Source: Flammula alnicola
Lineage: Eukaryota > Basidiomycota > Agaricomycetes > Agaricales > Strophariaceae
DNA: 64,000 nt
Assembly: GCA_015499995.1 (NCBI GenBank)
Contig: JADNRV010000217.1
Coordinates: 1 to 64,000 of the forward strand
Direction: 5' to 3'
A program made the translations under genes and the position numbers. Positions 10,608-22,553 of this stretch are shown in pieces. How positions within the stretch are numbered: position 1 is the stretch's first letter; every line of letters begins with the position of its first letter. The notes beneath the pieces were generated by a model. It saw nothing but the letters and a program-made list of their open reading frames with translations. It did not search any database and had not been told where the DNA came from.

Positions 10608-13600
10608 TCATGAGGCTTCGCCATTTTTATGGCAAACAGGACAACCATGGGTCAGTCGTGCTTTGATCATGGATTCGCTGTACCGCGAGAAATTTTTGTA
10701 AGTTCCAGAAGACAGTGAAATAATAGTTATGACGTACAAAGCAATACTTCCACTGATTCCTCGGGATAAATTGCCTTCAAGGGCAGGCAGGGCAGAAGCC
10801 GGCGTTGCTAATGGTAGATGTTCAGCGCCGCTCACACACGACGCATGCACGACATGGCGACACAGGAAAAGTAAGGTAAGTGACTGCGGTGAGTCGTGAA
10901 GTGGGCGAGAGCACATCTTGCACAGACTCGTAGCTGAATACCAACAAAACAGAAGTCGTAAATAAACGCAATATAGTTAGCACAAGTGGTTGCGCTGGCT
11001 TACGGGAGAGAAAGAAGCCACTTGATTGATTTCGTTGCAGTTTCCGCGAAAGGTCGGAACTATCACCATTGAGGATCGTCTGGCATCCCTCTAAAAGCGA
11101 TATTTGAAGATGAAAGTCTTGCAAGATTTTGATCAGAGCCTCCTTAAGTCCAGGGATTTCAAGGCCATTCTTGATCCGTCTTATGAGTCGTATAGGGCTG
11201 ATCTCAACACCAACATTCTCCAGAAGGCCGCGAATGAACGCTAAAAGGTCACTTGCATCAGGACGGGTCATATGGAGAAGGAACGGTTGTCTGACCAGGC
11301 CTAGTTTCTGAGTACTTCAGCAAGTCTTCCCATAGATCATCGTCACTCTGTTCCTTGGCAAAATCGATAGCACGGTGAACATCGCCCTGCCGTTCGATAA
11401 TAAGCGTCAAGGCTTGCTTGTTGTTTCCCATTCGGCCTAGAAGGAAGACCATCTCTGGCACCAGATCGCGTTCTTGACATTCTTTGTATGCCTGCTTAGA
11501 TGTTAGGTCTCTGAAAATGGCATGGTCAACGGTGCGCATACCATTTCGAGATTATATGAGCTACTGGCTCTTAGGAAATCAATCAACCGCGAGGTTGCAA
11601 ATTCCGCATACATCTTAACCTGAATAAAATTTTTAAAAAAGGAGCTCAGTTCACGCTCTGATATTGTCAGGCATAGGAAAGACTGCACCTGTAGGTCTGC
11701 AAAACCAGTTACCAACTGCGAATCCTTGTGGACAAGAGCATCTAGGTAAAGAAAAAGATAATACGGTCGTTGCAGGAGTTGTTGAACGACGCGAGTGATC
11801 TATGGCGGAACGTCAATAAACTAGTTCACGGGGACAGAAATGAAAACGCGGATAGTACTCGCCGGAATAGAGTGGATGTTATCCACCAACAACTGGATGG
11901 CCTCACTCTCCACCTCAACTCCTGCTCCATTATCCGTTTTCCGCTTCTCCATCAACTCGTGGTCGAATTCCACTAGCAAGAGGACTTGGTCCTGTACATC
12001 GGTGAAAAGGTTGTTCTCCCGGATGAGGTCGAAGACATTTGGCCGTCGAAGTCGAAGGTAGAAGGGTAGAGCTTTGCCTGGTTGACGATTAGCTGTATAT
12101 CTTAAGGAGAGGAAGTTAGTGAGATCAGTCCATCGAATTAAGAGTCAAAGGACTTACAGCTCAGCAAGACATTCCATCAGGATAGTCGATTGTTTGCCAC
12201 TGCCGTTGCTCGTAGATATTGTAGAAGAAGTGGAGGTGGTTTTGTCTAATTCAGAGCGTACAGCAATAATCACAGCTGCAATGTCGTAAATCTCGCGCGG
12301 CCACTCTCTAATGGTTTGAAGAAGAGCCTGGGCAACCAAAGTTAGAAGGGTAGACAAGGTAACCAGACTAGAAAATAAAAATATACTTCTCGATCATGAG
12401 ACAGGAAATGTGCAAGGACCATCTCGTAAACGACGTGATCTAGTCTGGGTTGGTCGGTAGGGACATAAGGGATGATTGCCTAAGGACAAAAAAGCGGAAC
12501 TTTGGTCAGTCTCTGCCAAAAGATGCAGGGTATAGGAAAGTATCACCTGGAGCTGCCTCTTCTGGGCGAAAGCGAATATCCAATTCTCCCAACGTTTCGA
12601 ATCGTGTGCACAAACTTTCGGGCACAGCTTCGCAGCCTTCATGAAATCGCCTGTCGATAGTTTAGCATGAGTACGGGGGGTATATTATGAATATCACCGA
12701 CCATCTTGGACAAGATGTTCAATAAACATCTGTCCGATATCTTGTGCAGTCAGATGGACTCGTTCTTTTCCTTCTGCCACATTAGCAATTTTGAAACCTG
12801 TAACTGCTTCCTCTGCTTCTATTTTCTCCACTTCTGTCAACGCTTCCTCATATCGTCTCCGTTCGACTAACCAGGCGACATGGTCTCTCCTATCCCGTGG
12901 CATGACGCGGACTAAGTCTCGCGGGCTCATAACGATGTAGCTTCTCTCAATGTCGATGGCCAGAGGATCGTCTGAGGCCGACACCTCAACTACGGTGTAG
13001 TCATTGCAGCCCCAACGCTGGTAATCCGTTATACTGAGAGCGTCATTGGCAAGCTCTTCCCCAGTACGCGAGATTATCCGCATCTCCGGTCGCTCTGCAA
13101 CTTTGCGTGCCTGCCGTCTGCGGTCGTCCGTCATTTCTTCTGTGTCATCAAAGGCTTCTGGAGGAGTGTAGGCTACGACGAGAAATGATGTGAGAGTCTG
13201 TGTTTGCTGTTCCTTCGTACTATCAGGTTTTAGAGATGGAGGTAGTCCATCAGCCATTAGAGATAACACGGGTGTGGGATGCGGCACGATTCCAGCCACC
13301 ATACAATCAAGCTGGAAGACGGCAGTAATTTCGACCAGGAGAGGCGGGGCCTTGGCAGCGGCTGGGTCGTTCGACCGAGTTCGTGTTCGTACGCGGGCGA
13401 CTTGGATGAAATTTGCCCATGCGATGAGAAGGGTGGAGTCATCTTGCCAATGAAGAGTACATTTAAAGAGGTCTGCGCGTGGGCTGTCCGCCGATCGACC
13501 AATATAGGCTATACGCGTTTGTGACGTATGGTCATAAATGTTGACGCCCTGTAGACAGAGTTAGACACCGAAAACAAAACACGGCGCTAGAGCTTACGTT

Positions 13601-14491
13601 GTCATTCGCCCATGCGATAAGTCCACCCCTCCATCTAACTTGCCAGATCGGTCCTTCACCAGAATGTAGTGTGGTCTCCTTGTGTCCCAGTCCCAGTCCC
13701 AGCCAACCTTTTTCTCTCAGGACCAAAGCACCTGATAAGCCTCCGCAGACGAATGCTCTGGAGCTTTTCTTTGCAAAGTTGGGCTCCATTGCAACAGTCC
13801 GCATCGGTCGTTTCATGTCAAAAGAATATCTTTCAGACGTGGACAACGAGTGAATGACGACCTGTCCTAAGCAATAGGAGGCATAAGAGTTGAGTGCCAA
13901 GGAGGGTAAACAGACCCACCGTCTATAGAAGCAGTTGCAACAAAATCTGCAGTCGCATCGAGCGAGATGTCGACCACAGAGGCAAGGTGGGGCTTATACG
14001 ACTTGATCCGTTCCCCCGCTAGATCGAGGACGTGAATAATACCAGCATGGGTACCCAGTGCCTGCATTATTATCCGATAAGACTCATGTCAGGCAAATGA
14101 ACTAGAGACATACCAGCAGTTTATTCGATACGGCGAGCGCAGACGCGGAGTCCTTCTTGAGCAAATCAGGTATCGCTCCTTTTATTCGGTCGTACTTCAG
14201 TGAAGGTTCCTCGTCGTCTTCTTCGTCTTCCTCCTCTTCGTCTTCCTCTGTTCCGGCCGTGCCATCTTCGTCCTCATCTGTCTCGGTGTCCTCGTGTTCT
14301 CCAACAGCAGTCTGCTTTCCATTCTGATGCATGCGGCCATCCTCGTCCGCCCTTGCTTCTGCCATCTCGGTTGGACTACTCGTGAGTTGTCTGTGCACGT
14401 CCTGTTCCTTCTCGTCGTGATCATTCCCTGCGGTCACCGTGCTTCTAACTGGAAGTGTGCCGGTTGAACCTGTCTCTGGAGAGGTCGACAT
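10608..14491 (-). CDS. VPS41: Vps41, HOPS complex subunit
   Basis: Subunit of the HOPS tethering complex that drives fusion at the vacuole/late endosome and AP-3 vesicle docking. The ATG at 14491 opens a Ser/Thr-rich, then highly acidic N-terminus, followed by PSLKYDRIKGAIPDLLKKDS. WD40-type beta-propeller sequence follows (for example HAGIIHVLDLAGERIKSY and VVDISLDATADFVATASIDG). The middle to C-terminal part carries helical repeats including the clathrin-heavy-chain-repeat region: LVPEMVFLLGRMGNNKQALT, GDVHRAIDFAKEQSDDDLWE and LRLIRRIKNGLEIPGLKEAL-like sequence. The C-terminus is a RING-like Cys/His cluster (CKMC...CRHVVHASCV...GCPVC) ending GCPVCHKNGEAS. About ten or more exons. It is divergent from CHS5 with a 264-bp gap. 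Confidence 0.92.
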
Positions 14492-14755
14492 ATTGACATA
14501 TGGACCTTCAGGTGTCGTTTTCAGGCACTAAGTGCCCTGCCTCCCAGCGATTCACTAAGAAATTTGTAGAAATGAAGGAACAAGGACTATGCAATGCTCT
14601 TGTAACAGGACAATTGCTGAAGCCCAGCTCCAAAGCGGTCACTGAGCTGAAAGTACTGAATTGTGACCGTGGGAAAACATTATTACCGAAGTCAATCCTT
14701 TGAAGCACATACTTACATACCACAAACCACCATATACCCAACAATATATCTTCCA
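14492..14755. promoter_or_regulatory. Shared divergent promoter region of VPS41 and CHS5
   Basis: Only 264 bases separate the start codons of VPS41 (minus) and CHS5 (plus), so both promoters must lie here or overlap the 5' exons. I see no clear TATA box or repeated operator-like motif. The call rests on gene arrangement alone. Confidence 0.5.
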
Positions 14756-16346
14756 ATGTCTCTGTCAAAGTCGCCAGAGAGCTTTACTTTTACAGTAGGA
14801 AAGCTTGGTGCGTGTTCCGGCTGTCTCGTTCAATAATTTGTCACTGACACGAACCCTGCAGATGCGGGAATGGCTGTAGGTGCCCTTTCGGAATGTAAGT
14901 ATAAGAATATGGCATTAACACCATGGTAGATCCTTCTTGGAGAGCGCGCCCATCTCATAGAGTTTCCATCTATCCTACTACCGCCAGGAGCGACGACAGG
15001 CTCGATTGTGAACATTGCCGTGCACCAAAATCACACTGAGGAACAGAAGCGCGAGTCCGAGTTTTGGGATCTTCAGGAGGACATCCTACAAGAATACGGA
15101 CAAAAGTCGCCTGAACCTCCAAAACTAGCTGTACGTCTTTTTTTGAATAGAGAAAGTCGGCTTTTCTTACTTCCTACAGGTACGCAACATCACCCAAACC
15201 TCCGTCACCCTCGAATGGCCCCCTATCAAACTGGCTGCGGCCAAGCTTCGCTCTCTGGACATCTACAGAAACGGCGAACGCCTCTCAGCGGTACCCTCGC
15301 CAATGACAAACACGTCTACAAAACACTCCGGGATGGAAATCAATACCGAGTATTCGTTCCAGCTCATTCTGCGCACCACCGCAGGCACATTTCCCTCCAA
15401 CGTCCTGCGTGTGCGCACACACACCATGTCTGATACTTCGGGCGTCTCAGTCTGCTTCGGCAACGTCCAAGACCCCGTGTTGCTGGAGAACGCGAAACTC
15501 GCGCTGCGAGAAATGGGCGCCAAATGGAGCGACAAGATCCAAATCGACACCTCGCATTTCGTGTGTACCACACCGGCTGCGACGCCAACCGGCGCAAACG
15601 CTGTTGGAAATGCGAGCGCTGCGCCGGGCGTGGCATATCAGCGGGCATTGCAGCTGAGCATACCCGTCGTCCAGCCCCACTGGATTCTGGCATGCCATTC
15701 CGAGAAAAGAATGGTACCCATCGCGTCCTTCTATCTCGGCGCGAGCACGCCAGCGACCGCGGGGTTCAATAGGCCGCAATCCATGTCTCAGGCCTCACTG
15801 CCCCACTCGCCCTCGCCTCCGAATCAAGCGAGCAGAGTCCGTGCGTCTATGCCACCGCCTTCAAGAGTGCCCGGAACGCCGCCGAGCAACGCCTCGACGT
15901 TTGTCAACCAACCACCGTCGGCCACCACCGCGCGGCACATCGAGCCTACGGTGGAAGAGCGAGACGAGTCGGATCCTGACACGCAGACTGTGCACCTGGA
16001 GAGGACGACGAGCCCGGGGTCTCCGAACACCGCCAAAACGGAACACCGGAAGAGCAGGAACGGGTCCATGAACAAGGAGTTCAAGTTCCCGCCCACCTCG
16101 CCTGTGTCTTCGCATGGCGCGCTGCCGGCATCTGACACCGCCGCTGCAAAGAAGGTTTCTCCGGCACCCCTTGAGGACGAATCCCTGAAAGAAGAAGACC
16201 ACAAACGTCCTGCGGTAATCACTCCATCAAGCATTGAAGTACCTGCTCCGCCGCCCATGGAGAAGGAGAAGTCGATGAGCAATGTGTCGCTAGATGATTC
16301 GGTGGATGACGACGTGGGCGACACGGTGGATATTCCCTTGAATTAG
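14756..16346 (+). CDS. CHS5: Chs5, exomer complex scaffold for chitin synthase export
   Basis: Scaffold of the exomer coat that carries chitin synthase and other cargo from the trans-Golgi to the plasma membrane. Exons 14756-14807, 14862-14875, 14930-15130 and 15180-16346 keep frame and give 477 residues. The second exon is a 14-nt micro-exon, chosen because it restores LDAGMA then ILLGERAHLIEFPS. Order: N-terminal Chs5 dimerisation segment (ESFTFTVGKLDAGMA), an FN3 domain (TQTSVTLEWPPIKL through EYSFQLILRTTAG), then a BRCT domain (VSVCFGNVQDPVLLENAK to VVQPHWILACHSEKRMVPI). The remaining ~190 residues are a Ser/Pro/acidic disordered tail. This order matches the family, and the call is firm. 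Confidence 0.93.
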
Positions 16347-16439
16347 GTATTTAGATTAGCTTTCTGCCGTGTTTATCGTTATCGCGCATAATATTTGGTT
16401 CTTGTCCTTTCTTGTCCTCATTGTTTAGAACAACCCAAG

Positions 16440-16640
16440 AACAACCAAACTGCCTGCCCACAAAAAATCAAGAGGACAGACGCTGCGAAGAAAACTAACT
16501 GAACACAAGTAAAACCTTTATCGATGATACATCAATAGCGAGAAACAGGGTTGGACATTGAGCAAAGACATAGGTATACACTACAGCTCCTCAGCCCCCA
16601 TACCCACGTTTTGACGGCCGTATCGACGGGACCTTCAAGC
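16440..16640. repeat. Degenerate duplicate of the TAF4 3' end
   Basis: This segment aligns with 18890-19090. Both contain ATGATACATCAA-like sequence, a GAAACAGGGTTG tract followed by ACATTGAGCAAAGACA, then CTCCTC(A/G)GCCCCCA. In the second copy this is the 3' UTR and last codons of TAF4 (minus strand). Here the reading frame is broken, so it is a non-functional copy about 2.45 kb away in the same orientation, downstream of gamma-tubulin. Homology fades beyond about 16640. Confidence 0.7.
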
Positions 16641-16935
16641 CTCGCGCCCCAAGATGGCATGGAAGGAGAACTCGGTGGCGACCAAGCCCGTATAGAAACT
16701 GTTACGGACGAAACCTTTGGAAGGCGGCTCCTTTGACTTCTTCGAAAAATGCGGCAACGAACGAGCCTGGAATCCATCAGGCACACGATGTCCTGCAAAA
16801 CAAGGGAAGATATTACGACGCAATATGATCTGTCTGTGCGGAACTCCATTGGCGGTGTGGTTCAGTTCCAAGAGAAACAGAGTAATACAATAGGGCGCTC
16901 GCTAGACCGCTGCATCCTGATCAGTGGCAGAAGAG

Positions 16936-18691
16936 TCAGCAAGCCCCCACACAATCCTGAGTTGGGTAACCCACATAAGAGATATAGTCCGGGCTCTCGC
17001 AGGCTTTATATTCTTTCATTAGATCTTCACAAGTGGCCCTAGCATAGAAGAGTCAGCGAGACATGCATTATTCATAGATCAGAAAGAGCATACCGTGCAA
17101 GGTCGAACTCCTCCAGGCTGTCCTCGAACATTTTTTCCTTCTTATAAATCTCCATGAACGCGTTACGCTTCCTTAGTCTGTCATATTGATCAAGCATCCG
17201 TTTGAACAGCTAGAGTGAGAAGGCTCAATACAGTAGCAAACTTAGTGGATAAATGCTGCCTACCGACGCGATGCTCGTATGATTTGCCAACATCAAGCCG
17301 CTGACTTTGTAACTGGTGCTGACGTATGGAGACTTTCGCGCCCATGCTACCTGGAGAGAAGCGGGGCCCCATGGGACGAAGTTTGCCAGATTCCTGTCGC
17401 GTATGCGAAGAAGCGATTGGTGGACCTATATAGGAGACGTAACTCAGAGAAGGTCTAAAGCGATGGCTGAGACAGGGACGTACATCAGCTGGATCGATGT
17501 CACCCATGATTATATTCAAATTTGAGATGTAACACGCCATTGAGGAGGATACGGTCGAGACCATGCGGTTCTTAGGTTGGAGAAGGCGTCGCATAACGTC
17601 TAATACGGTCGTCCGACGTATAGGTTTAGCCTGTGCCGGTGATGTTAGTACGCTAGCAAGCCAAAGAAGACAGCAAAATTTATCAGACTTTGTCAATTTC
17701 CCCGCTTGAGAAAGGGGTATAGGATGCCATAAGGAAATGACAACGCGGGGTAGGTATCAGAGACGCCAACATGCCCACCAAGTCATTGTTCATGTACGAC
17801 GGATACCGCAGAGTCTGCGTACTCGCAGCCATAACTGTTGACACCAACTGATTGGTCTGATCGAAGGACGGGGTTTGGACGTGCAGTCTATCTGCGGCTA
17901 TGCGAGCGAGAGCACTGTTGTCCAAGACCACCACGGAGTCGGCGTGATTGACGAGTCGTTTTAGAGTTAGTAGGGAATTGTATGGCTGCACGACGACGTC
18001 GCCTTCTTGGGTATTTGGGAATACACTGTAGGTTTGAATGATCTTCTTGGGGAACCTATCGTTTAGACGTTCCAAGATAAAGGAACCGAGACCAGATCCC
18101 GTTCCTCCGGCAATGGAGTGTAGGACAACGAAAGCCTGAGAGCTTGGTGAGATACATCTGACATCTAGATGTGGTATAGTGCACACCTCCAGGGAATCGC
18201 TACTCTCTGCCTCTCTCTCGATCATATCCATGACTTCTTCATATATCCGTTCTCCGGATGCATAGCCTTGAGCCCAATTGTTTCCAGCGCCACCACCATC
18301 CTTTGATACAAAGATGTTCTCTGGATTGTATAAACGTGAATAAGGCGACGTGAGGATGTTGTTTATGACCTGCGTGCGAGGGGCAGTCAGCTTCGCGGTG
18401 CGCGTATAGGTGCCACATTTCGTACCCTAGGTTCCAGATCCACGAGTATAGATCGAGGCACGTATAGCTCGTCGTCGGCCTGATAGAAAAACACGTCCTT
18501 TCGATCACCTCCGTCCGTCGCCCACTCCTCGAGAATTCCTTGCGGATTGATACCATGCTCTGCGCATAATCGTTGCCAGAACACGGAGCCCACTTGGAGT
18601 ACATAGTATGAGTAAATACAGCTTTTAGTGATGGACTCTCACCTTGGTTTCCGCATTGTCCCAGTTGAAGTGTGATTATTTCGCGAGGCAT
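16936..18691 (-). CDS. TUB4: Gamma-tubulin
   Basis: Nucleates microtubules at spindle pole bodies as part of the gamma-tubulin complex. The start gives [16 protein letters not shown] at 18691. Later exons give [20 protein letters not shown], then [20 protein letters not shown], which contains the GTP-binding tubulin signature GGTGSG, then [21 protein letters not shown]-terminal exons give [15 protein letters not shown], a family hallmark, followed by an 11-residue extension [10 protein letters not shown] before a TGA at 16936-16938. Gamma rather than alpha or beta is indicated by [30 protein letters not shown] and the C-terminus. At least seven exons. Confidence 0.93.
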
Positions 18692-19034
18692 GGTGATGGT
18701 TGTTTGACGAGCAGGCCAGTTGAGACGACCAGCCTGAGAGGACCCACAAGTGTCACATTTGATGGTGGATGACTGTATAAAAATATAAAACTAAATACAT
18801 ATATTGTAGCACAGACTAATGTCATGTATTTGTGTAATTCATACTACTAATTGTAATTGGTTGCATGTAATCACTCGTTGGTCCATTGAAGCTTGAAATT
18901 GTCCCGCAAAAAAATCAAAAGGATAAACTCATTGGGAAGAAAATGACTGAACAAAAGTACATGTATTAATGATACATCAAGAGCGACGAAACAGGGTTGA
19001 ACATTGAGCAAAGACAAGCATAGGCACATATATG

Positions 19035-20604
19035 CTACACCCAGCCTCGAGCTGCTCCTCGGCCCCCACCATGTCCACGTTCTTTCTCGACGACGAACAT
19101 AGCGTCGCGCATCGTCACACTCGTCCTCGTATCATCTTCGGCGGCCATTTCTTTTGGTGTCGCAGATGCAGACTTTTTCGTCGGGACGTATGGTCGGGCC
19201 CACGAACTGCCTGCTCCAGCCGGGACTGTCGTTGTAGCGGACGCAGCAGACGCGCCCGTCGTCCCAGCTGGGGAGGTCGCAGCCGCAGTAGCAGCAGCCG
19301 TCGTCGCAGTGGGAGTGGCCACTTTGGGTTTTGGAGCCGGGGTTGCAGCGTTGGCGGCGTTCATCCACGAATATTTGCCGCCCAAACCGGCCGCCTGCGT
19401 GGCGACGGCGTTCGACATCTTCTTCCTCACGTCCTCCGACATGTTTCGCGCGGTAACGCCAGGACCGTCCTTCTTCCTCTTCTTCTTGACGTTACCCTCC
19501 GCCTCTTCCGTCGATTCCGCCGCCTGCGCCGCTGCCATCCCGTTAGCCTGTGCTGCGAGCGCAGCCGTATGAGCGGCGGTCATATCAGCGCGCTCTTTCC
19601 TTTCCTTCCTTATCCTCATCTCCTCCTCTCGCTCGACCTTCTCGAGCGCAGCCAGCTGTTTCGCGACATCGCTGCGGACGACGATGCTCCACATGGGAGA
19701 GCTATCTTCATACAACGAAGCAGGGCGGTCGAACTGGGTGTCCGTACGGTGGTGGGAGGCAGCGATCATGGCTGTTATGAGGTCCTGCAGGCGTGCACGG
19801 AGTGCCAGGGCGAGGTAGTTGACGGACTCTTCAGGTACACGAGTGACTTTGTGTTGGGTGCCAATGGTGCGCATTGTCGTTCCGAGAATGCGGGTGTCAA
19901 ACGCTGGCTTTGGGGGCTGTTTCCGGGTGCGATCTTCGTATGCCCGGTAAGACTGGTGACTGTCGTGTGTGCGTTGTAATGATTCTTCTTCTGCCTAGAG
20001 CATTGCGTTAGAACGGTGCAAATAAGTTATATATAATGCAGATTTACACACCCGCAAATCAACTCCAGCGCTCCCTAGAGCGTCATTAAGTGTGGCTATA
20101 TCAGCTGTGTCCATTCCTCCACTGCTAGTGTTCGCGTTCGCAGGTGTAGCGGTATTCAAGCTATAAGTGCTCGCCTGGTATTGCTGTTGTGCCACCGGTT
20201 GCCGGGCGAGAGGTTGCTGGGCTTGCTGCTGCTGCTGCTGCTGTGCAGCTACAGGTTGAGGGGCTGGCGGCGCGTAAGCTTGATAGTGTGTGGCGTAAGC
20301 CGCCTGAGGATAATGGGAGGTATAGGCTTGGTAATAAGAGGATGCCCTAGATATCAAGAAAGACATATTTAACAAAGACAGGTCGCCTTAAGATGACGAT
20401 GCGTTTACGTGGGATGTTGCGCCGTTTGTTGCTGGAGCGCTGGGTCGATGGCCATTGCTATTCTTGTAGATTAACCTTCTTTGTAAACTATTATGGAGTG
20501 AGTAAAGACGTACCTCCCGAGGCCCATTGTGTCGTATAGGTCTGCGCCGGTTGCTGTGCCGCTGGTTGGTTGGTCGTTGAAGTACTAGATTCTTCCGATT
20601 TCAT
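19035..20604 (-). CDS. TAF4: TAF4, transcription initiation factor TFIID subunit
   Basis: Histone-fold subunit of TFIID that pairs with TAF12 in RNA polymerase II initiation. The start at 20604 (MKSEESSTSTTNQPAAQQ) was chosen because it splices in phase to AMAIDPALQQQTAQHPT near 20453. A Gln/Ala-rich region (about 20375-20050) includes a run of seven glutamines. The following exon gives DTADIATLNDALGSAGVDLR. The long last exon from about 19990 carries the TAF4 C-terminal domain: LALALRARLQDLITAMIAAS, DRPASLYEDSSPMWSIVVRS, a long basic/acidic coiled-coil-like stretch and an Ala/Thr-rich linker. It ends VTMRDAMFVVEKERGHGGGR and GAARGWV. The C-terminal end is duplicated near 16.5 kb. Confidence 0.9.
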
Positions 20605-20933
20605 TATGGAAAAGGCTCTTTTGTCAAGTCCCTGCGTGAAGATGCCACAATATACGTATGTGTTGTATTTCTTCTTAAGCTTCAGCGGTCGGGGCAGGAT
20701 TCTTGGATAGTATATGAGGTGTTTCTTGTAAAACTGCCGTCGTAGCTGTCGTCGTTGTGTCGTCGTCGATGGGAGAGCGTCAGATCTACCAATCACGTGC
20801 TATCCTTATGTTATCATCGACCTCCTTTATGTAAGTTTGAACAAGTTTGAAGCAACTTTGTAATACTCGAGTATAGTACGTACTTGAATTTCTACATCCT
20901 CTCTGATACATTTGCGACTTCAAACTTTCCACC
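20605..20933. promoter_or_regulatory. Divergent promoter region of TAF4 and the BTB gene
   Basis: The 329-bp gap between start codons contains a CCAAT directly next to CACGTG (CCAATCACGTG, 20789-20799). CCAAT boxes and CACGTG E-boxes are common fungal promoter elements. Which gene they serve cannot be told from sequence. Confidence 0.5.
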
Positions 20934-21936
20934 ATGGCAGACCAAGAAACGAAGACAGGGTCGATCTCTGTCCATGAACAATGTTAGTAGGTTTATGCGG
21001 ACGTTCTCTCAAGCCTCAAGGTTCTCTACAAGTTTCTAACTCTTGCCATGTAGTCAATCCAAGTGATGCAGATGTGACGTTTCAATCGTCGGATGGTGTA
21101 ACATTCAACCTTCACCGAAAAAACCTCGAAGCGCACACGGGCGCCTTTCCAGGTGCTGAATTTGACACACGTGGAGAAATTACGCATCTCACGGAGGAGG
21201 CGCGCGTGCTCGAGATTGTTTTTGATTTCGTATATCCAAGGAGGCATTCGGACCTTGAAGACAAAGATTTCGACACCGTTGCAGCAGTAGCAGAAGCCGT
21301 AGAGAAGTATGAAGTCTTCTCAGCCATGTACACCTGTCAAGGACGACTGGGGTATGATTGTAATCTTTCTGAATTATCTGGTATCTATTCATAAGTTTCA
21401 AAGAAACTTTCTTCCACATCATGCAGCTGAGATATTAGGATACGCAATCAAACACCATCATCCCAAACTAGTTGATCAAGCCGTCTCCTATCTCGCTCGT
21501 TCACCTTTGGTCGAGGTTCAAGAAAAATTGCCATATAACGCTGTGCTTCCATGGGTAATGATTTTTCACATTTTTCCTACATCGGAGCATGCTCATAGTG
21601 ACTTGACAGTCTCGGTACTACACAGCATGGAGAACAATTTTTGAGAAGGCAATGCAACACATCGATGGAATTCCCATCAATCCAATCTGCAATACACATG
21701 GGGTTACCTGTGTTCCTTGTCGATGTTCCCTTATAACCTGGGTCGCTGAACTGGAACAAATCAATACGCTCCCCGGGCTCAAAAAGGCAGTTAAAATTTA
21801 CCTGAAGCATCCCAAACTTCATAACTGCTCAGAATGCAAGTATGGATGTAACCATTTGCCCGTTGTAGCGACGATGATTCAAAACGGAATAAAAGAAATG
21901 CCTTCATTCAACGAATTTCTGGAGGGGAAGAAATAA
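20934..21936 (+). CDS. BTB/POZ domain protein
   Basis: Member of the BTB/POZ family that is expanded in mushroom-forming fungi; the specific role is unknown. The start is MADQETKTGSISVHEQ, split by an intron before FNPSDADVTFQSSDGVTFNL, the beginning of the BTB fold. FHRKNLEAHTGAFPGAEF-like sequence, then EVFDFVYPRRHSDLEDKDFD-like sequence and FDTVAAVAEAVEKYEVFSAM follow. Further exons give HHAAEILGYAIKHHHPKLVD, then a C-terminal Cys-containing segment (CNTHGVTCVPCRCSLITWVA; CSECKYGCNHLPVV) and end at SFNEFLEGKK. Four exons, about 260 residues. It is usually thought of as a protein-interaction module; no catalytic motif is seen. Confidence 0.8.
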
Positions 21937-22553
21937 CTGTAGGCATTTGATTTGCAAGAATTTTGGGGTAATTCCACTCATAGAGTTCAATCTAGTTCAA
22001 TAGCATTGAGGTCATTCGACAAGTAAGTACAACAAAATGCTTATCTTGCATTCTGGGAGTGGATTCAAAGATCATAATGCTGCCTTCGTAGATAAAAGAC
22101 AGCTTAAACTAAACTGAATTCACTACCGGGTAGACGACTTCACACAGCCTATTTATACTAATGAAAAGGTTAAGAAAATAGATGCTAAAAGAAAGAACTA
22201 GGATTTTATGAGAAAGAGGTGATATTTAACAGCTATTGGAAGAGAATGACGAAGTATTGAAATGAGGGAAGGATGGTGAAAGCATGAACAATACAAGGAG
22301 TCAGAACGAGCGAGATTATTAGATGCGAAAGTTATGGGAAAGCGTAACTGGGTAGCAGCGGGACGAGTCGCACTGTCGTCACAGATTATTTCCTAATACA
22401 AAACAAGAATGCTAGCGACATGATAAGTTACAATAGGTAGAAAAATGCAGTACTCGATTAAAGCATAATGCTAATTCGGCGACAATCTCGACTTCGAAGC
22501 TCGACCACCTCGAGATAGAGACGAAAATTGCGAAGATGGTCTGGCACCCGACG
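21937..22553. other. Intergenic between convergent BTB and FunK1 genes
   Basis: No gene is recognised. The right end (22471-22553) may still belong to the FunK1 gene, because a shifted frame stays open there and reads like a Ser/Arg-rich protein tail (SSQFSSLSRGGRASKSRLSP). Confidence 0.4.
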
